A DNA stretch of 64,000 bases from NCBI RefSeq assembly GCF_015101885.1, contig NZ_CP062941.1, forward strand, positions 4,030,001 through 4,094,000. Reading direction: 5' to 3'. Each line of letters opens with the position of its first letter. Position 1 is the stretch's first letter. The notes under the pieces were generated by a model. It was not told the DNA's origin. It saw only the letters and a program-made list of their open reading frames with translations, and ran no database searches. This document shows positions 36,228 through 45,295 of the stretch, one piece after another. A program made the translations under genes and the position numbers. This DNA comes from Massilia litorea. GTDB lineage: Bacteria > Pseudomonadota > Gammaproteobacteria > Burkholderiales > Burkholderiaceae_D.

Positions 36228-36295
36228 TGTAAGTTTGATCTTACATTGTCACGGCGGCGCTACCGATAGGTGTTTTCTATTAGCGTTTTTATAAT
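36228..36295 (+). promoter_or_regulatory. Candidate operator and promoter of the cyanophycin operon
   Basis: A dyad TGTAAG-TTTGAT-CTTACA (36228-36245) and, 45 bases on, a TATAAT (36290-36295) in an AT-rich stretch before the isoaspartyl peptidase gene. No convincing -35 is seen. The dyad does not match an ArgR or Ntr consensus that I can recognise. Confidence 0.4.
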
Positions 36296-36354
36296 TCTCT
36301 CTTAGATCTGCCAAGCGCCACAAGCGTGAAGGCAACAACAGAGAGGAAGACATT

Positions 36355-37266
36355 TTGGGCAACAAGGAACAAGGATTCGCCATCGTCGTCCACGGCGGCG
36401 CGGGCGAACCGCTGGAGTTCGCCGACGGCTGCGAGCGTGCTGCGCGGCAGGCGCGCAGCAAACTGCTGGAGACGGGCGACGCCCTCGACGCCGCCATCGC
36501 CGCGGTCCTGGTGCTCGAAGAAGACGAACGTTTCAATGCCGGCACCGGTTCGGTGCTATGCCTGGACGGCGCCACCATCGAAATGGACGCCTCGATCATG
36601 GACACCCGCGGCCGCCTGGCCGCCGTCGCCGGCGTGCGCGACGTGCGCAACCCGGTCCTGCTGGCGCGCGCAGTGGCCGACACGCCGCACGTCTTCCTGG
36701 CCGGCGAAGGCGCCGACCGCCTCGCGCGCGCCCTCGGACTGGAGCGCGCGCAGCCCATCCGCGCCAGCCAGCGCGACAAACACCAGAAGCTGCTGAAGGA
36801 GCTGGCCGGCTCGGTGCCGGCCATGCCCGGCATCGACAACCGCCTGTTCGAGCGCTTCTGGAATTACAAGACCCCGCTGCAACTGCCGCCGAGCGCCGCC
36901 CACGACACGGTCGGTGCCGTCGTGCGCGGGCCGGATGGCCATTTCGCCGTGGCCGGTTCGACCGGCGGCTCGGCCCCTTCCCTGCTGGGACGGGTCGGCG
37001 ATACCGCCATCATGGGCAGCGGCTTCTATGCCGGGCCGCTGGGCGCGATCGCCGCCACCGGCGTCGGCGAGCACATCGTGCGCCACATGCTGGCGCGCAC
37101 CGTCTACGGCTATCTCGAACAGGGCATGCCGCTGCAGCTGGCCCTCCAGCGCGGCATCGACCTGATCGACAGGGACGTCGACACGGGCCTGATCGGCGTC
37201 ACCAGAACGCAAGCTGCCTCCTGCAGCAACACGCATATGCCAATTGGGAAGATCGAACAGCAATGA
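36355..37266 (+). CDS. Isoaspartyl peptidase / L-asparaginase (Ntn hydrolase)
   Basis: 303 residues, type-2 asparaginase family, a precursor that cleaves itself before a catalytic Thr. The N-terminus reads FAIVVHGGAGEPLEF, and the nucleophile is Thr185 in SAAHDTVGAVV, followed by GSTGGSAPSLLGRVGDTA. The start is TTG (GAGAGGAAG upstream); no ATG fits. It overlaps cyanophycinase by four bases. In that setting it most likely splits beta-Asp-Arg dipeptides released from cyanophycin into aspartate and arginine. Confidence 0.88.
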   Translation: MGNKEQGFAIVVHGGAGEPLEFADGCERAARQARSKLLETGDALDAAIAAVLVLEEDERFNAGTGSVLCLDGATIEMDASIMDTRGRLAAVAGVRDVRNPVLLARAVADTPHVFLAGEGADRLARALGLERAQPIRASQRDKHQKLLKELAGSVPAMPGIDNRLFERFWNYKTPLQLPPSAAHDTVGAVVRGPDGHFAVAGSTGGSAPSLLGRVGDTAIMGSGFYAGPLGAIAATGVGEHIVRHMLARTVYGYLEQGMPLQLALQRGIDLIDRDVDTGLIGVTRTQAASCSNTHMPIGKIEQQ

Positions 37267-38147
37267 AAACCGAACCACACCACACCGCATCGCACGGCCA
37301 CCTCGTCATCATCGGCGGCCACGAGGACCGCAAGCACGGCAAGGAAATCCTGGCCCGTTTCGTCGAACTGGCGGGCGGGGAGAATGCCCGCATCGTCGTC
37401 ATCACCGCCGCCAGCCAGATCGCCGAAGAGATGTGGGACCAGTACGACCAGGCCTTCGGCGACCTTGGCGTCCGCCAGCGCTTCCACCTGCCGCTGGCGA
37501 GCCGCCAGGACGCGAACGACGAAGCCAAGGTGCGCATGGTGGCCGAGGCCGACGGCATCTTCATGACCGGCGGCGACCAGAAGCGCCTGCTGGCCATCAT
37601 CGGCGGCACTGCACTCGACGCCGAGATGCACACCGCGCTCAAGGTACGCGGCGCCTGCATCGGCGGCACCAGCGCCGGCGCCTCGGCCATGTCGGGCCAT
37701 ATGCTGGCCCAGGGCAAGACCGACCTGCTGCCCGAGAAGGGCGCGGTCAGCCTCGCGGCCGGACTCGGCTTCCTGCACCGCGTCGTCATCGACCAGCATT
37801 TTTCGGAGCGCCAGCGCCTGTCGCGGCTCCTGTCGGTGGTGGCGCAGAACCCGTATTTGCAGGGCATCGGGATCGACGAGGACACGGCCCTCGTGGTCGA
37901 GCGCGGACGCGGCATCGAGGTGCTGGGCGAAGGCTCGGTCACGGTGGTCGACGGCCGCACGATGGACACCAACATGGCCGACATCCAGGAGCGCGACACG
38001 CCTGAACTGATCGACGTGCGCCTGCACCTGCTGCCGGCCGGCAGCCGCTTTTACCTGCCGACGGACGACGAACCGCTGACCAAGCCGATGTCGCCCTCGC
38101 TGCGCGATTTCTTGGAAAATGTAACGAAACGGAACCCGATCTCATGA
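37263..38147 (+). CDS. cphB: Cyanophycinase
   Basis: 294 residues, serine peptidase of family S51. It cuts cyanophycin into beta-Asp-Arg dipeptides. The nucleophile motif GACIGGTSAGASAMS (G-T-S-A-G) and the substrate-pocket segment VIDQHFSERQRLSRLL are both visible, as is the FMTGGDQKRLL loop. The N-terminus has a short His-rich lead (KTEPHHTASHGH). It lies between the isoaspartyl peptidase and cphA, each overlapping by four bases, so synthesis and breakdown genes are one unit. It has no signal peptide, so it acts in the cytoplasm. Confidence 0.93.
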   Translation: MKTEPHHTASHGHLVIIGGHEDRKHGKEILARFVELAGGENARIVVITAASQIAEEMWDQYDQAFGDLGVRQRFHLPLASRQDANDEAKVRMVAEADGIFMTGGDQKRLLAIIGGTALDAEMHTALKVRGACIGGTSAGASAMSGHMLAQGKTDLLPEKGAVSLAAGLGFLHRVVIDQHFSERQRLSRLLSVVAQNPYLQGIGIDEDTALVVERGRGIEVLGEGSVTVVDGRTMDTNMADIQERDTPELIDVRLHLLPAGSRFYLPTDDEPLTKPMSPSLRDFLENVTKRNPIS

Positions 38148-40735
38148 GAATTCTCGAACAACGCTTCCTGCGCGGCCCGAATCTGTACAGCGCCGCACCT
38201 TGCCTGATGGCGGTCGCCGATCCGGCCGGTCTCGACCTTGCGCCCGGGTTCGGCGCGCGTCTGCTGGCACTGCTGCCGGAGCTGTCGCCCGAAGTAGCGG
38301 CGCGCCTGGCCGGCATTCAGAATGCCGCGCAGGCGCTTGAACCAGTCGTGATGGAACTCCAGCGCCTGGCCGGCGCCCCGGCCGATTTCAGCCAGACCCT
38401 GGACGTGCCGCGCAAAACCGAGGTCCGGCGCGCCGTCTGCGGCTACCGTACCGAACAGGTGGCACGCCTCGCCTTCGACACGGCACTCGATCTGATCAAG
38501 GCCGTCGCGCGCGGCGAAGACTTCGATCTCGCCCGGGCCGTCGATGCGCTCCATGAAACGGCCGAGGATTATGCGATCGGCACCAGTACCGGCGCCGTGG
38601 TCAACGCGGCGCTCAAGCGCGGCATCCCCAGCCTGCGCATCACCGACGAAGCAAACCTGTTCCAGCTCGGCTGGGGCTCGAAGCAGAAGCGCCTGCAGGC
38701 GACCATCACCGGCGCCACCAACTCGATCGCGGTCGGCATCGCCAGCGACAAGCAGCTGACCAAGACCCTGCTCGAGCAGGCCGGCGTGCCGGTCCCGGGC
38801 GGCTCCACCGTCACCACGCTGGCGGACGCCCAGCGCGTGGCGCGCCGCCTGGGCGGCCCGGCCACCATCAAGCCGCTCGACGCCAACCAGGGCAAGGGCG
38901 TCACCACCACCTGCACCACGCCGGAGGAAGTCGAGCGCGCCTTCGAGCACGCCCGCAAGTACGGCCGCTACGTGATCGTCGAGGAATTCCTCGAAGGGCG
39001 CGACTACCGCGTGCTGGTCACCGGTAACAAGATCGCCGCCGCTTCCTGGCGCCGTCCGCCCTGCGTGACCGGCGACGGCAAATCCACCGTGCGCGAACTG
39101 GTCGAGGTCGAGAACCGCAACCCGGCGCGCGGCGAAGGCCACACGAATATTCTTACCAAGATCCCGCTGGATGACCTGGCGGCTTCCACGCTCGCGAAAC
39201 AGGGCTATGGCTTCGATTCGATCGTACCAGGCGGCGTCAGCGTCGACCTGCGCGGCAACGCCAACCTGTCGACCGGCGGCACCGCCGAAGACGTGACCGA
39301 CCTGCTGCCCGAAGAGACTCGCGAGATCTGCATCCGCGCCGCGCGCACCATCGGCCTCGATGTCGCCGGCATCGACGTGATCTGCCAGGACATCTCGCAG
39401 CCGCTGCGCGAACAGAAAGGCGGCATCATCGAAGTCAATGCCGCCCCGGGCATCCGTATGCACCAGTACCCGAGCCGAGGCACCCCGCGCGACGCCGGCG
39501 CGGCGATCGTCGAGGCCCTGTTCGGCGACAGCGACGGCCGCATCCCCGTGGTTGCCATCACCGGCACCAACGGCAAGACCACGACCTCGCTGCTGATCGC
39601 GCACGCCGCCCGCCTGTCGGGCCTGCGCACCGGCGTCACCACTACCGAGGGCGTCTACATCGACGGCCAGCTGACCATGAAGGGCGACTGCACCGGCTAC
39701 CGCTCGGCACGCAGCCTGCTCACTTCCCCGGAAGTCGACTTTGCCGTGCTGGAAACGGCGCGCGGCGGCATCCTGAAACGCGGCCTTGCCTATGACCGCT
39801 GCGACGTCTCGGTGGTGCTGAACGTCTCCTCCGACCACCTGGGCCTGGACGGCGTCGAGACCATCGAGGACCTGGCGCGCGTGAAAGCGGTCGTCGCCCA
39901 GCGTGCTTCGCGCGCGGTGGTACTGAATGCCGAAGACGATTACTGCGTGGCCATGGCCAGGGACCTGGCGGAGAACGTCGAAGTCCTGTACTTCGCGCTG
40001 GATGAAGACAACCCGGTCCTGCTGCGCCACCTGGAGCGCGGCGGCCGCGGCGTCTACCTGGAAGACAACACCGTCGTGCTGGCGACCGGCGCGCGCCATG
40101 AAGCCCTGGTGGACGTGCGCCAGATGCCGGTCTCGCTGAACGGCTGCGCGCGCTACAACATCGCCAACGCCCTGGCCGCGACCGCCGCCCTGGCCGCGAG
40201 CGGCTTCGGCAACGCCGAGATCGTGGCCGGCATGCGCAGCTTCGTCTCGGACAGCAAGCACAACCCGTTGCGCTCGAACGTGTTCGACGTCGACGGCGTG
40301 ACCGTCATCGTCGACTACGCCCACAACTGCGCTGCCTACGCCGCGCTGTCGGAAACGGCGCGCGCCATGACGCCGGGCCGGGTGGTCGGCGTGGTCGCCG
40401 CCCCGGGCGACCGCCGCGACGCCGACCTGGTCGACGTCGGCCGCACCTGCGCCGCCGGCTTCGACGAGCTGGTCGTATACGAGACCGAGAACCGCGGCCG
40501 CTCCGAGGGCGAAGTGGCCGCTTTGCTGGTGCAGGGTGCGCGCCTGGGCCGCGTTGCCCAGGACAAGCTGTCCTGCGAGCTGGACGTGCACCGCGCGATC
40601 CGCAAGGGTTTGTCGCTGTGCCAGCCCGGCGACGTGCTGGTGTTCGGCTGCGGGTCGTCGATTTCGGAACTGACGGAGGCGCTGCGGCCGACCAGGCCGG
40701 AGATTGCGCAGCGGATCGAGGCGGAAGCGGTGTGA
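38144..40735 (+). CDS. cphA: Cyanophycin synthetase, copy 1 with divergent N-domain
   Basis: 863 residues. ATP-grasp domain (about 190-440) that adds aspartate or arginine and a Mur-ligase-like domain with P-loop GTNGKTTT (474-481). LFQLGWGSKQKRLQ, EVNAAPGIRMHQYPSRGTPRD and YAHNCAAYAAL are family marks. In the N-domain the segment corresponding to cyanobacterial H-x-x-E-H-V-A-L-E-L-Q reads QALEPVVMELQ (63-73), and the GTY and GFGRTR motifs are gone, unlike the copy at 40997. It makes the Asp backbone with Arg side chains, alone or with that paralogue. A terminator follows. Confidence 0.92.
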   Translation: MRILEQRFLRGPNLYSAAPCLMAVADPAGLDLAPGFGARLLALLPELSPEVAARLAGIQNAAQALEPVVMELQRLAGAPADFSQTLDVPRKTEVRRAVCGYRTEQVARLAFDTALDLIKAVARGEDFDLARAVDALHETAEDYAIGTSTGAVVNAALKRGIPSLRITDEANLFQLGWGSKQKRLQATITGATNSIAVGIASDKQLTKTLLEQAGVPVPGGSTVTTLADAQRVARRLGGPATIKPLDANQGKGVTTTCTTPEEVERAFEHARKYGRYVIVEEFLEGRDYRVLVTGNKIAAASWRRPPCVTGDGKSTVRELVEVENRNPARGEGHTNILTKIPLDDLAASTLAKQGYGFDSIVPGGVSVDLRGNANLSTGGTAEDVTDLLPEETREICIRAARTIGLDVAGIDVICQDISQPLREQKGGIIEVNAAPGIRMHQYPSRGTPRDAGAAIVEALFGDSDGRIPVVAITGTNGKTTTSLLIAHAARLSGLRTGVTTTEGVYIDGQLTMKGDCTGYRSARSLLTSPEVDFAVLETARGGILKRGLAYDRCDVSVVLNVSSDHLGLDGVETIEDLARVKAVVAQRASRAVVLNAEDDYCVAMARDLAENVEVLYFALDEDNPVLLRHLERGGRGVYLEDNTVVLATGARHEALVDVRQMPVSLNGCARYNIANALAATAALAASGFGNAEIVAGMRSFVSDSKHNPLRSNVFDVDGVTVIVDYAHNCAAYAALSETARAMTPGRVVGVVAAPGDRRDADLVDVGRTCAAGFDELVVYETENRGRSEGEVAALLVQGARLGRVAQDKLSCELDVHRAIRKGLSLCQPGDVLVFGCGSSISELTEALRPTRPEIAQRIEAEAV

Positions 40736-40755
40736 TTCTTGCTGCCGGTGGATGC

Positions 40756-40783
40756 GAGGGCGGCCCGGGGGCCGCTCTTTTTT
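40756..40783 (+). terminator. Rho-independent terminator after cphA copy 1
   Basis: Stem GCGGCC / GGCCGC with extending A-G/C-T pairs, a CGGG loop and a run of six T (40778-40783). Confidence 0.8.
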
Positions 40784-40812
40784 CTTGCTTCGCCGGTAGG
40801 CAAACGGTGTAA

Positions 40813-40908
40813 CGCGTGGGCTCGGAGAGCCCACCCTACGGTGCACCACGGTCTCGACTCAACCCGGCGATGGCCGTGCACCGTAGGGTGGGCACTTGTG
40901 CCCACGCG
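40813..40908. repeat. Inverted pair of the interspersed palindrome
   Basis: Minus-oriented copy at 40813-40840 and plus-oriented copy at 40882-40908. The symmetry continues beyond the units: CCACCCTACGGTGCAC (40831-40846) faces GTGCACCGTAGGGTGG (40876-40891). It lies between the two convergent cyanophycin synthetase genes and their terminators. Confidence 0.82.
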
Positions 40909-40951
40909 GATCACCGCCCGCACAAGGCCTGCGTTCGCAATGGCCACCTGC

Positions 40952-40976
40952 AAAAAACCCCGCACACGGCGGGGTT
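40952..40976 (-). terminator. Rho-independent terminator after cphA copy 2
   Basis: Stem AACCCCGC (40956-40963) and GCGGGGTT (40969-40976), five-base loop, followed on the minus strand by a run of T. Confidence 0.88.
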
Positions 40977-40996
40977 CTTCATTCGGGCGACAACTA

Positions 40997-43630
40997 TCAG
41001 ACCGTCTGCGCCTCGATCCTGTCCGCACTCTCCGGATCGTCCACGCGCAATGCGTCGATGAAGGTCTTCAGCGAAGACCCGCAGGCAAACACCAGCACGT
41101 CCCCAGCGCGGCACAGCGACAGGCCGAGGCGGATCGCCTTGTCGACCTCGATCTCGCGATGCGTCGTATCCGACGGCCCGACCACCTTCTCGATGCCTTC
41201 GATGATCAGGTCGACTGCGCCGCCGACCTCGCGCCCGCGGCTTTGCGACTCATAGACCACCAGCTCGTCGAAGCGCTCGCCGCAGACTTCCCCGATCTGG
41301 ACCAGGTCGCTGTCGCGGCGGTCGCCGGGCGCGGTCACGATGCCGACCAGCTGGCCCGGCAGCAGCGCGCGCGCCATTTCGGCCAGCGCCGCGTAGGCCG
41401 CCGGGTTGTGGGCGTAGTCGACGATCACGGTCACGCCGCGCACGTCGAACACGTTCGTGCGCAGCGGGTTGGTCTTGCTGTCGGAGACGAAGGTCGACAG
41501 GCCGGCGGCGATCTGCAGGTTCGAGAAGCCCGAGGCCATCAGCGCCGCGCTGGCCGCCAGTGCGTTGGCGATGTTGTAGCGCGCGCGGCCGCCGAAGGTC
41601 GAGGGCATGGCCTCGACCCGCATCAGTTCCTGGTGCAGGGTGCCGTCGGCGATGACGATGGCGTTGTCCTGCAGGTAGGCGCCGCGGCCTCCGTCTTCCA
41701 GGTGCTGCAGGAAGGTCGGGTTTTCGGCGTCCATCGAGAAGAAGATGATTTCCGCGCCCGGCCTGGCGCGGCGCGCCATCGACACGCACAGCGCATCCTC
41801 GGCATTGAGCACGACCGCCTTCGACGCCGAGGTGGCCACCACCGCCTTGACTTGCGCCAGGTCTTCGATGGTGTCGACCCCGTCCAGCCCCAGGTGGTCT
41901 CCGGCGACGTTCAGCACGACGCCGACGTCGCACTGGTCGAAAGCCAGGCCGCGCTTCAGGATGCCGCCGCGCGCCGTTTCCAGCACGGCGAAGTCGACGT
42001 CCGGGGCCGACAGCACGGTGCGGGCCGACCAGTAGCCGGTGCAGTCGCCCTTGACCAGGCGCTTGCCGTTGACGAACACGCCTTCGGTGGTGGTGACGCC
42101 CGTGCCCAGGCCCGCGACGCGCGCCGCGTGGGCGATCATCAGGGTGGTCGTGGTCTTGCCGTTGGTGCCGGTGACGGCGACCACCGGAATGCGGCCGTTC
42201 GATGGGCCCATCAGGCCGTCGACGATGGCCTCGCCCGCGTCGCGCGGCAGGCCGGCGCTCGGGTGCTGGTGCATCCGGATGCCGGGCGCGGCATTGACTT
42301 CGATCACCGCCCCACCCTGCTCGTCCAGCGGCAAGGCGATGTCGCGGCAGACGATGTCGATGCCGGCCACGTCCAGGCCGATCTTGCTGGCCGCGCGCAC
42401 GCACAGGGCGCGCGTCGATTCGGGCAGGAGGTCGGTCACGTCTTCGGCGGTGCCGCCGGTCGAGAGGTTGGCATTGCTGCGCAGTTCGACGCAGACGCCC
42501 GGCGCCGGCACGGAATCAGGCGCGTAGCCCTGGCGGCGCAGCATGTCCTCGGCGTGGGCGTCGAGCGCGAGGCGGGTCAGCACATTGCTGTGGCCCGCGC
42601 CGCGCGCCGGGTTCTGGTTTTCGATCTCGACCAGTTCCGTGATGGTCGACACGCCGTCGCCGGTCACGTGGGCCGGACGGCGCAAGGAAGCGGCGGCAAT
42701 GCGGCCGCCAGCCACCAGCACGCGGTAGTCGCGGCCCTCGACGAAACGCTCGACGATGATGCGGCGTCCGTATTCGCGCGCGAATGCGAAGGCTTTCTCG
42801 ACTTCCTCCGGCGTCGAGCACCTGGTGGTGACGCCCTTGCCCTGGTTGCCGTCGAGCGGCTTCAGCGTGACCGGCACCCGCAGGCGGCGCGCGATGCGCT
42901 GCGCCTCTTCCAGCGCGGTGACGGTGCCGCCTTCGGGTACCGGCACGCCGGCTTCCATCAGCAGCGCCTTGGTCAGCTGCTTGTCGCTGGCGATTTTGAC
43001 CGCGACGTAGCTGGTGTCGCCGGTGGTCGTGGCCTGCAGGCGCTTCTGCTTCGAGCCCCAGCCCAGCTGGAACAGGTTCGCCTCGTCGGTGATGCGCGTG
43101 TACGGAATGCCGCGCTCGTGGGCCGCGGCCAGCACGGCAGCCGTGCTGGTGCCGATGGCATAGCGCGAGCCCAGGGAACGCAGCTCCTGCAGGCGCGGCT
43201 CGATGTCGAATTCCTCGCCGCCCGCCAGCGCCGTGACCAGGTCGACCGCCAGCTGGAAGCTCGGCTCGGCCAGCTTTTCGATCGCATACTGCACCACCAC
43301 GCGGTACTGGCCCGGGCGCCCGGCGGCCGGGCGCGTGCGGCCATAGCCGACCGTCGGGCCGGCCAGCGACTGCAGGGCCAGGGTGACGTGTTCGACCACG
43401 CGCGCCAGGTAGGTGCCGGCGCGCAGGCGCTGGGCGAAGCCGCCCGGCTGGCCGGTCGGCAGCAGCTGGCCGTGCAGGGACGGCAGCGCCGCCAGCAGCG
43501 CGTCGTTGAAGCCGGGGATGTCTTTCGAGGAGACGCCGTACAGGTCTTCCAGGTCGATCAGGCTGAGCAGGCAGGGGGTGTCCGCGTGGACGTTCGGTCC
43601 GCGCAGGAATCGTTGTTCGAGGATGTACAC
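40997..43630 (-). CDS. cphA: Cyanophycin synthetase, copy 2 with canonical N-domain
   Basis: 877 residues. It has the same ATP-grasp and Mur-ligase domains as the copy at 38144 (LFQLGWGSKQKRLQ, VTGTNGKTTTTLM, EVNAAPGIRMHQHP). Its N-domain keeps the classical features IPGF (38-41), GGF (63-65), AGTY (71-74) and VGYGRTR (94-100). The primer-making metallopeptidase-like motif, HIVEH in cyanobacterial CphA1, reads RVVEH (77-81), so Glu and the second His remain but the first His is Arg. It is convergent with copy 1 and 90 bases downstream of the di-iron enzyme gene. Confidence 0.92.
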   Translation of the reverse strand: MYILEQRFLRGPNVHADTPCLLSLIDLEDLYGVSSKDIPGFNDALLAALPSLHGQLLPTGQPGGFAQRLRAGTYLARVVEHVTLALQSLAGPTVGYGRTRPAAGRPGQYRVVVQYAIEKLAEPSFQLAVDLVTALAGGEEFDIEPRLQELRSLGSRYAIGTSTAAVLAAAHERGIPYTRITDEANLFQLGWGSKQKRLQATTTGDTSYVAVKIASDKQLTKALLMEAGVPVPEGGTVTALEEAQRIARRLRVPVTLKPLDGNQGKGVTTRCSTPEEVEKAFAFAREYGRRIIVERFVEGRDYRVLVAGGRIAAASLRRPAHVTGDGVSTITELVEIENQNPARGAGHSNVLTRLALDAHAEDMLRRQGYAPDSVPAPGVCVELRSNANLSTGGTAEDVTDLLPESTRALCVRAASKIGLDVAGIDIVCRDIALPLDEQGGAVIEVNAAPGIRMHQHPSAGLPRDAGEAIVDGLMGPSNGRIPVVAVTGTNGKTTTTLMIAHAARVAGLGTGVTTTEGVFVNGKRLVKGDCTGYWSARTVLSAPDVDFAVLETARGGILKRGLAFDQCDVGVVLNVAGDHLGLDGVDTIEDLAQVKAVVATSASKAVVLNAEDALCVSMARRARPGAEIIFFSMDAENPTFLQHLEDGGRGAYLQDNAIVIADGTLHQELMRVEAMPSTFGGRARYNIANALAASAALMASGFSNLQIAAGLSTFVSDSKTNPLRTNVFDVRGVTVIVDYAHNPAAYAALAEMARALLPGQLVGIVTAPGDRRDSDLVQIGEVCGERFDELVVYESQSRGREVGGAVDLIIEGIEKVVGPSDTTHREIEVDKAIRLGLSLCRAGDVLVFACGSSLKTFIDALRVDDPESADRIEAQTV

Positions 43631-43667
43631 GAGAATGTCCCTATTGTTGGAATTTTATGTAGTCGAC

Positions 43668-43698
43668 GGCCGCCGCTCTCCGCGTGGGGGCGGCGGCC
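43668..43698. other. GC-rich hairpin between the di-iron enzyme gene and cphA copy 2
   Basis: Perfect nine-base arms GGCCGCCGC and GCGGCGGCC with a 13-base loop and no T-run. It may reduce read-through between the two minus-strand genes or protect the mRNA end; it is not a convincing intrinsic terminator. Confidence 0.5.
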
Positions 43699-43720
43699 GC
43701 TTGCTTGCGTGTTGAGGGCT

Positions 43721-45175
43721 TTAACTGTCCAGGAGCTGGGTGTACATGCGGGTCGCCATCAGGCCGGCGGCCGTATGGTGGCCCGCAGGCGTCATCAGCT
43801 CGAGCAGCAGCGCCATCGCTTCCGCCTTGCCGGCGGCGGAGGCGACGCGGCCTTCGAGCAGCGCCAGTTCGTTGTCCGACTCGCTGTCGCGTGCCGCCCG
43901 ACGGCGGATCAGGCCGCGCTCGGGGAAGTTGGTGCTGCGGTCGGCGTGCTGGCCCAGGTTGTCCAGGGTGCGCTGGCGCGCGCGCCAGGTCAGCGTGCGT
44001 TCCTGTTTGACGGTGGCGCCCGGCGCCGTGACGATCCAGTCGCGCAGCACCTGCAGTTCGTAGGCCGAGAAGACGCCGAACATCTCGGCGCGTTCGCCTT
44101 CGACCAGGCGCCAGAAGCGGCTGTTCTCCACCTCTTCGCCGCGCTTGATCCAGCCTGCCGTTTCCATGGCCGACAGGAAGCCCGGGATCTGGCCCGGTTC
44201 GGCCAGCCAGTCGTTGACCGAGCGGCCGGCGACGCGGCAGTAGTCGGAGTGCATGTTCTTGCCGACCCTGCTCTTCTGGGCCAGGACGGTCACCACTTCT
44301 TCCTGCAGGTCGAAGTCGGCGATCACGGAATTCGTGCTCGCGCCCAGTTCGTTGAGGCGGTAGCCGTCGAGCACGCGCTTGTAGAAGGCGGCGCGGTCGC
44401 CGACGCGCGGCATCAGGTCGAGCAGGGCCTGCACCGCCTTTTGCGCGTGGCCGGTGGCGGCATTGTCGACCGTGACGTGCAGCTGGAAATAATAGGGGTC
44501 GATGCCGAATTCGTTCAGTTCATACGAGGTAATCAGGAGGTGCAGCGGCAGCTGCTCGTAGCCGAGGTTGAAGCCGATGACCTCCGGCAGAAAGCGCTCG
44601 GCGTTATGGCCCAGGGCCAGTTGGATCGCGCCCTGCACGAAATGGTCGTCGCTCAGCTGCTCCCAGTTGTCGATGCCGTGGGTAGCGAGCAGCTTGCGGT
44701 AGATCGTGACATGGTTCTTGTCCGGCACGCCCTCGCCCAGCTCTTCGAGATAGGTCTTGATCAGCGGGTGGAAGTCAGGGCTGTCCCAGTTCCTGAGCAT
44801 GCCGTACAGCCAGGATCCGTCGACCAGCTTGGTCGGCGCGGCCGACTTGATGAAATTCAGCGCATGCGCCTTGTTGGAGAAATAGCGGCGCGGCGCACCG
44901 CCCTTGCGGGCCGCCAGGTATTCGCGGTACTGGATGCCGACGGCTTCACTGCGCGCCTCGATCCAGGCCGGGAGCTGGGCCAGGGTGGGCGGCAGGTCGG
45001 CCGGGATGTCCTGCACGGCGGCGATCTGGTCGCGCAGGAAGGCCTCGCCGGCGCGGGCGTTGTGCTGCGGGTCGGCGTACAGGGCGAAGTACAGGTCCCG
45101 CGCGCGCGCATGCGCGTGCACGCGGCGTGCGGCCTGGACGGATTCTTGTACATCGGTAACGGGCGATGGCATCAT
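43721..45175 (-). CDS. Haem-oxygenase-like di-iron enzyme (iron-containing redox enzyme family)
   Basis: 484 residues. The central part (about 120-260) fits the haem-oxygenase-like di-iron oxidase (HDO) fold: E148-x6-H155 in EGVPDKNH, E207 in GFNLGYEQLPLH, and H233-x3-D237-x5-H243 in QLHVTVDNAATGH. These six residues correspond to the ligands of CADD/UndA-type enzymes. The C-terminal 200 residues are helical and unassigned. Known HDOs oxidise amino acids or fatty acids; the substrate here is unknown, but the gene lies directly upstream of cphA copy 2 on the same strand. The start (ATG ATG, 45175/45172) lacks a clear ribosome site. Confidence 0.72.
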   Translation of the reverse strand: MMPSPVTDVQESVQAARRVHAHARARDLYFALYADPQHNARAGEAFLRDQIAAVQDIPADLPPTLAQLPAWIEARSEAVGIQYREYLAARKGGAPRRYFSNKAHALNFIKSAAPTKLVDGSWLYGMLRNWDSPDFHPLIKTYLEELGEGVPDKNHVTIYRKLLATHGIDNWEQLSDDHFVQGAIQLALGHNAERFLPEVIGFNLGYEQLPLHLLITSYELNEFGIDPYYFQLHVTVDNAATGHAQKAVQALLDLMPRVGDRAAFYKRVLDGYRLNELGASTNSVIADFDLQEEVVTVLAQKSRVGKNMHSDYCRVAGRSVNDWLAEPGQIPGFLSAMETAGWIKRGEEVENSRFWRLVEGERAEMFGVFSAYELQVLRDWIVTAPGATVKQERTLTWRARQRTLDNLGQHADRSTNFPERGLIRRRAARDSESDNELALLEGRVASAAGKAEAMALLLELMTPAGHHTAAGLMATRMYTQLLDS

Positions 45176-45295
45176 AAACGTTTGTTCACAATCTTGTTGA
45201 ATGATCACCGGAATTATCCGGGCTGGGCCATGCACCGCACATCGGCACGCACCCTCAATGCATGTAAGACAAGCCTTACAAAAATGCAAAAATGT

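Noticed and set aside
38051..40849. A long minus-strand open frame opposite cphA copy 1, and a similar one on + opposite the prolyl oligopeptidase (26062-28455)
   Set aside because: Antisense to genes with intact catalytic motifs; composition is typical of high-GC shadow frames.
43668..43698. The GC hairpin before cphA copy 2 as an intrinsic terminator that separates it from the di-iron enzyme gene
   Set aside because: No T-run follows in either direction, so co-transcription remains possible; listed only as a hairpin.
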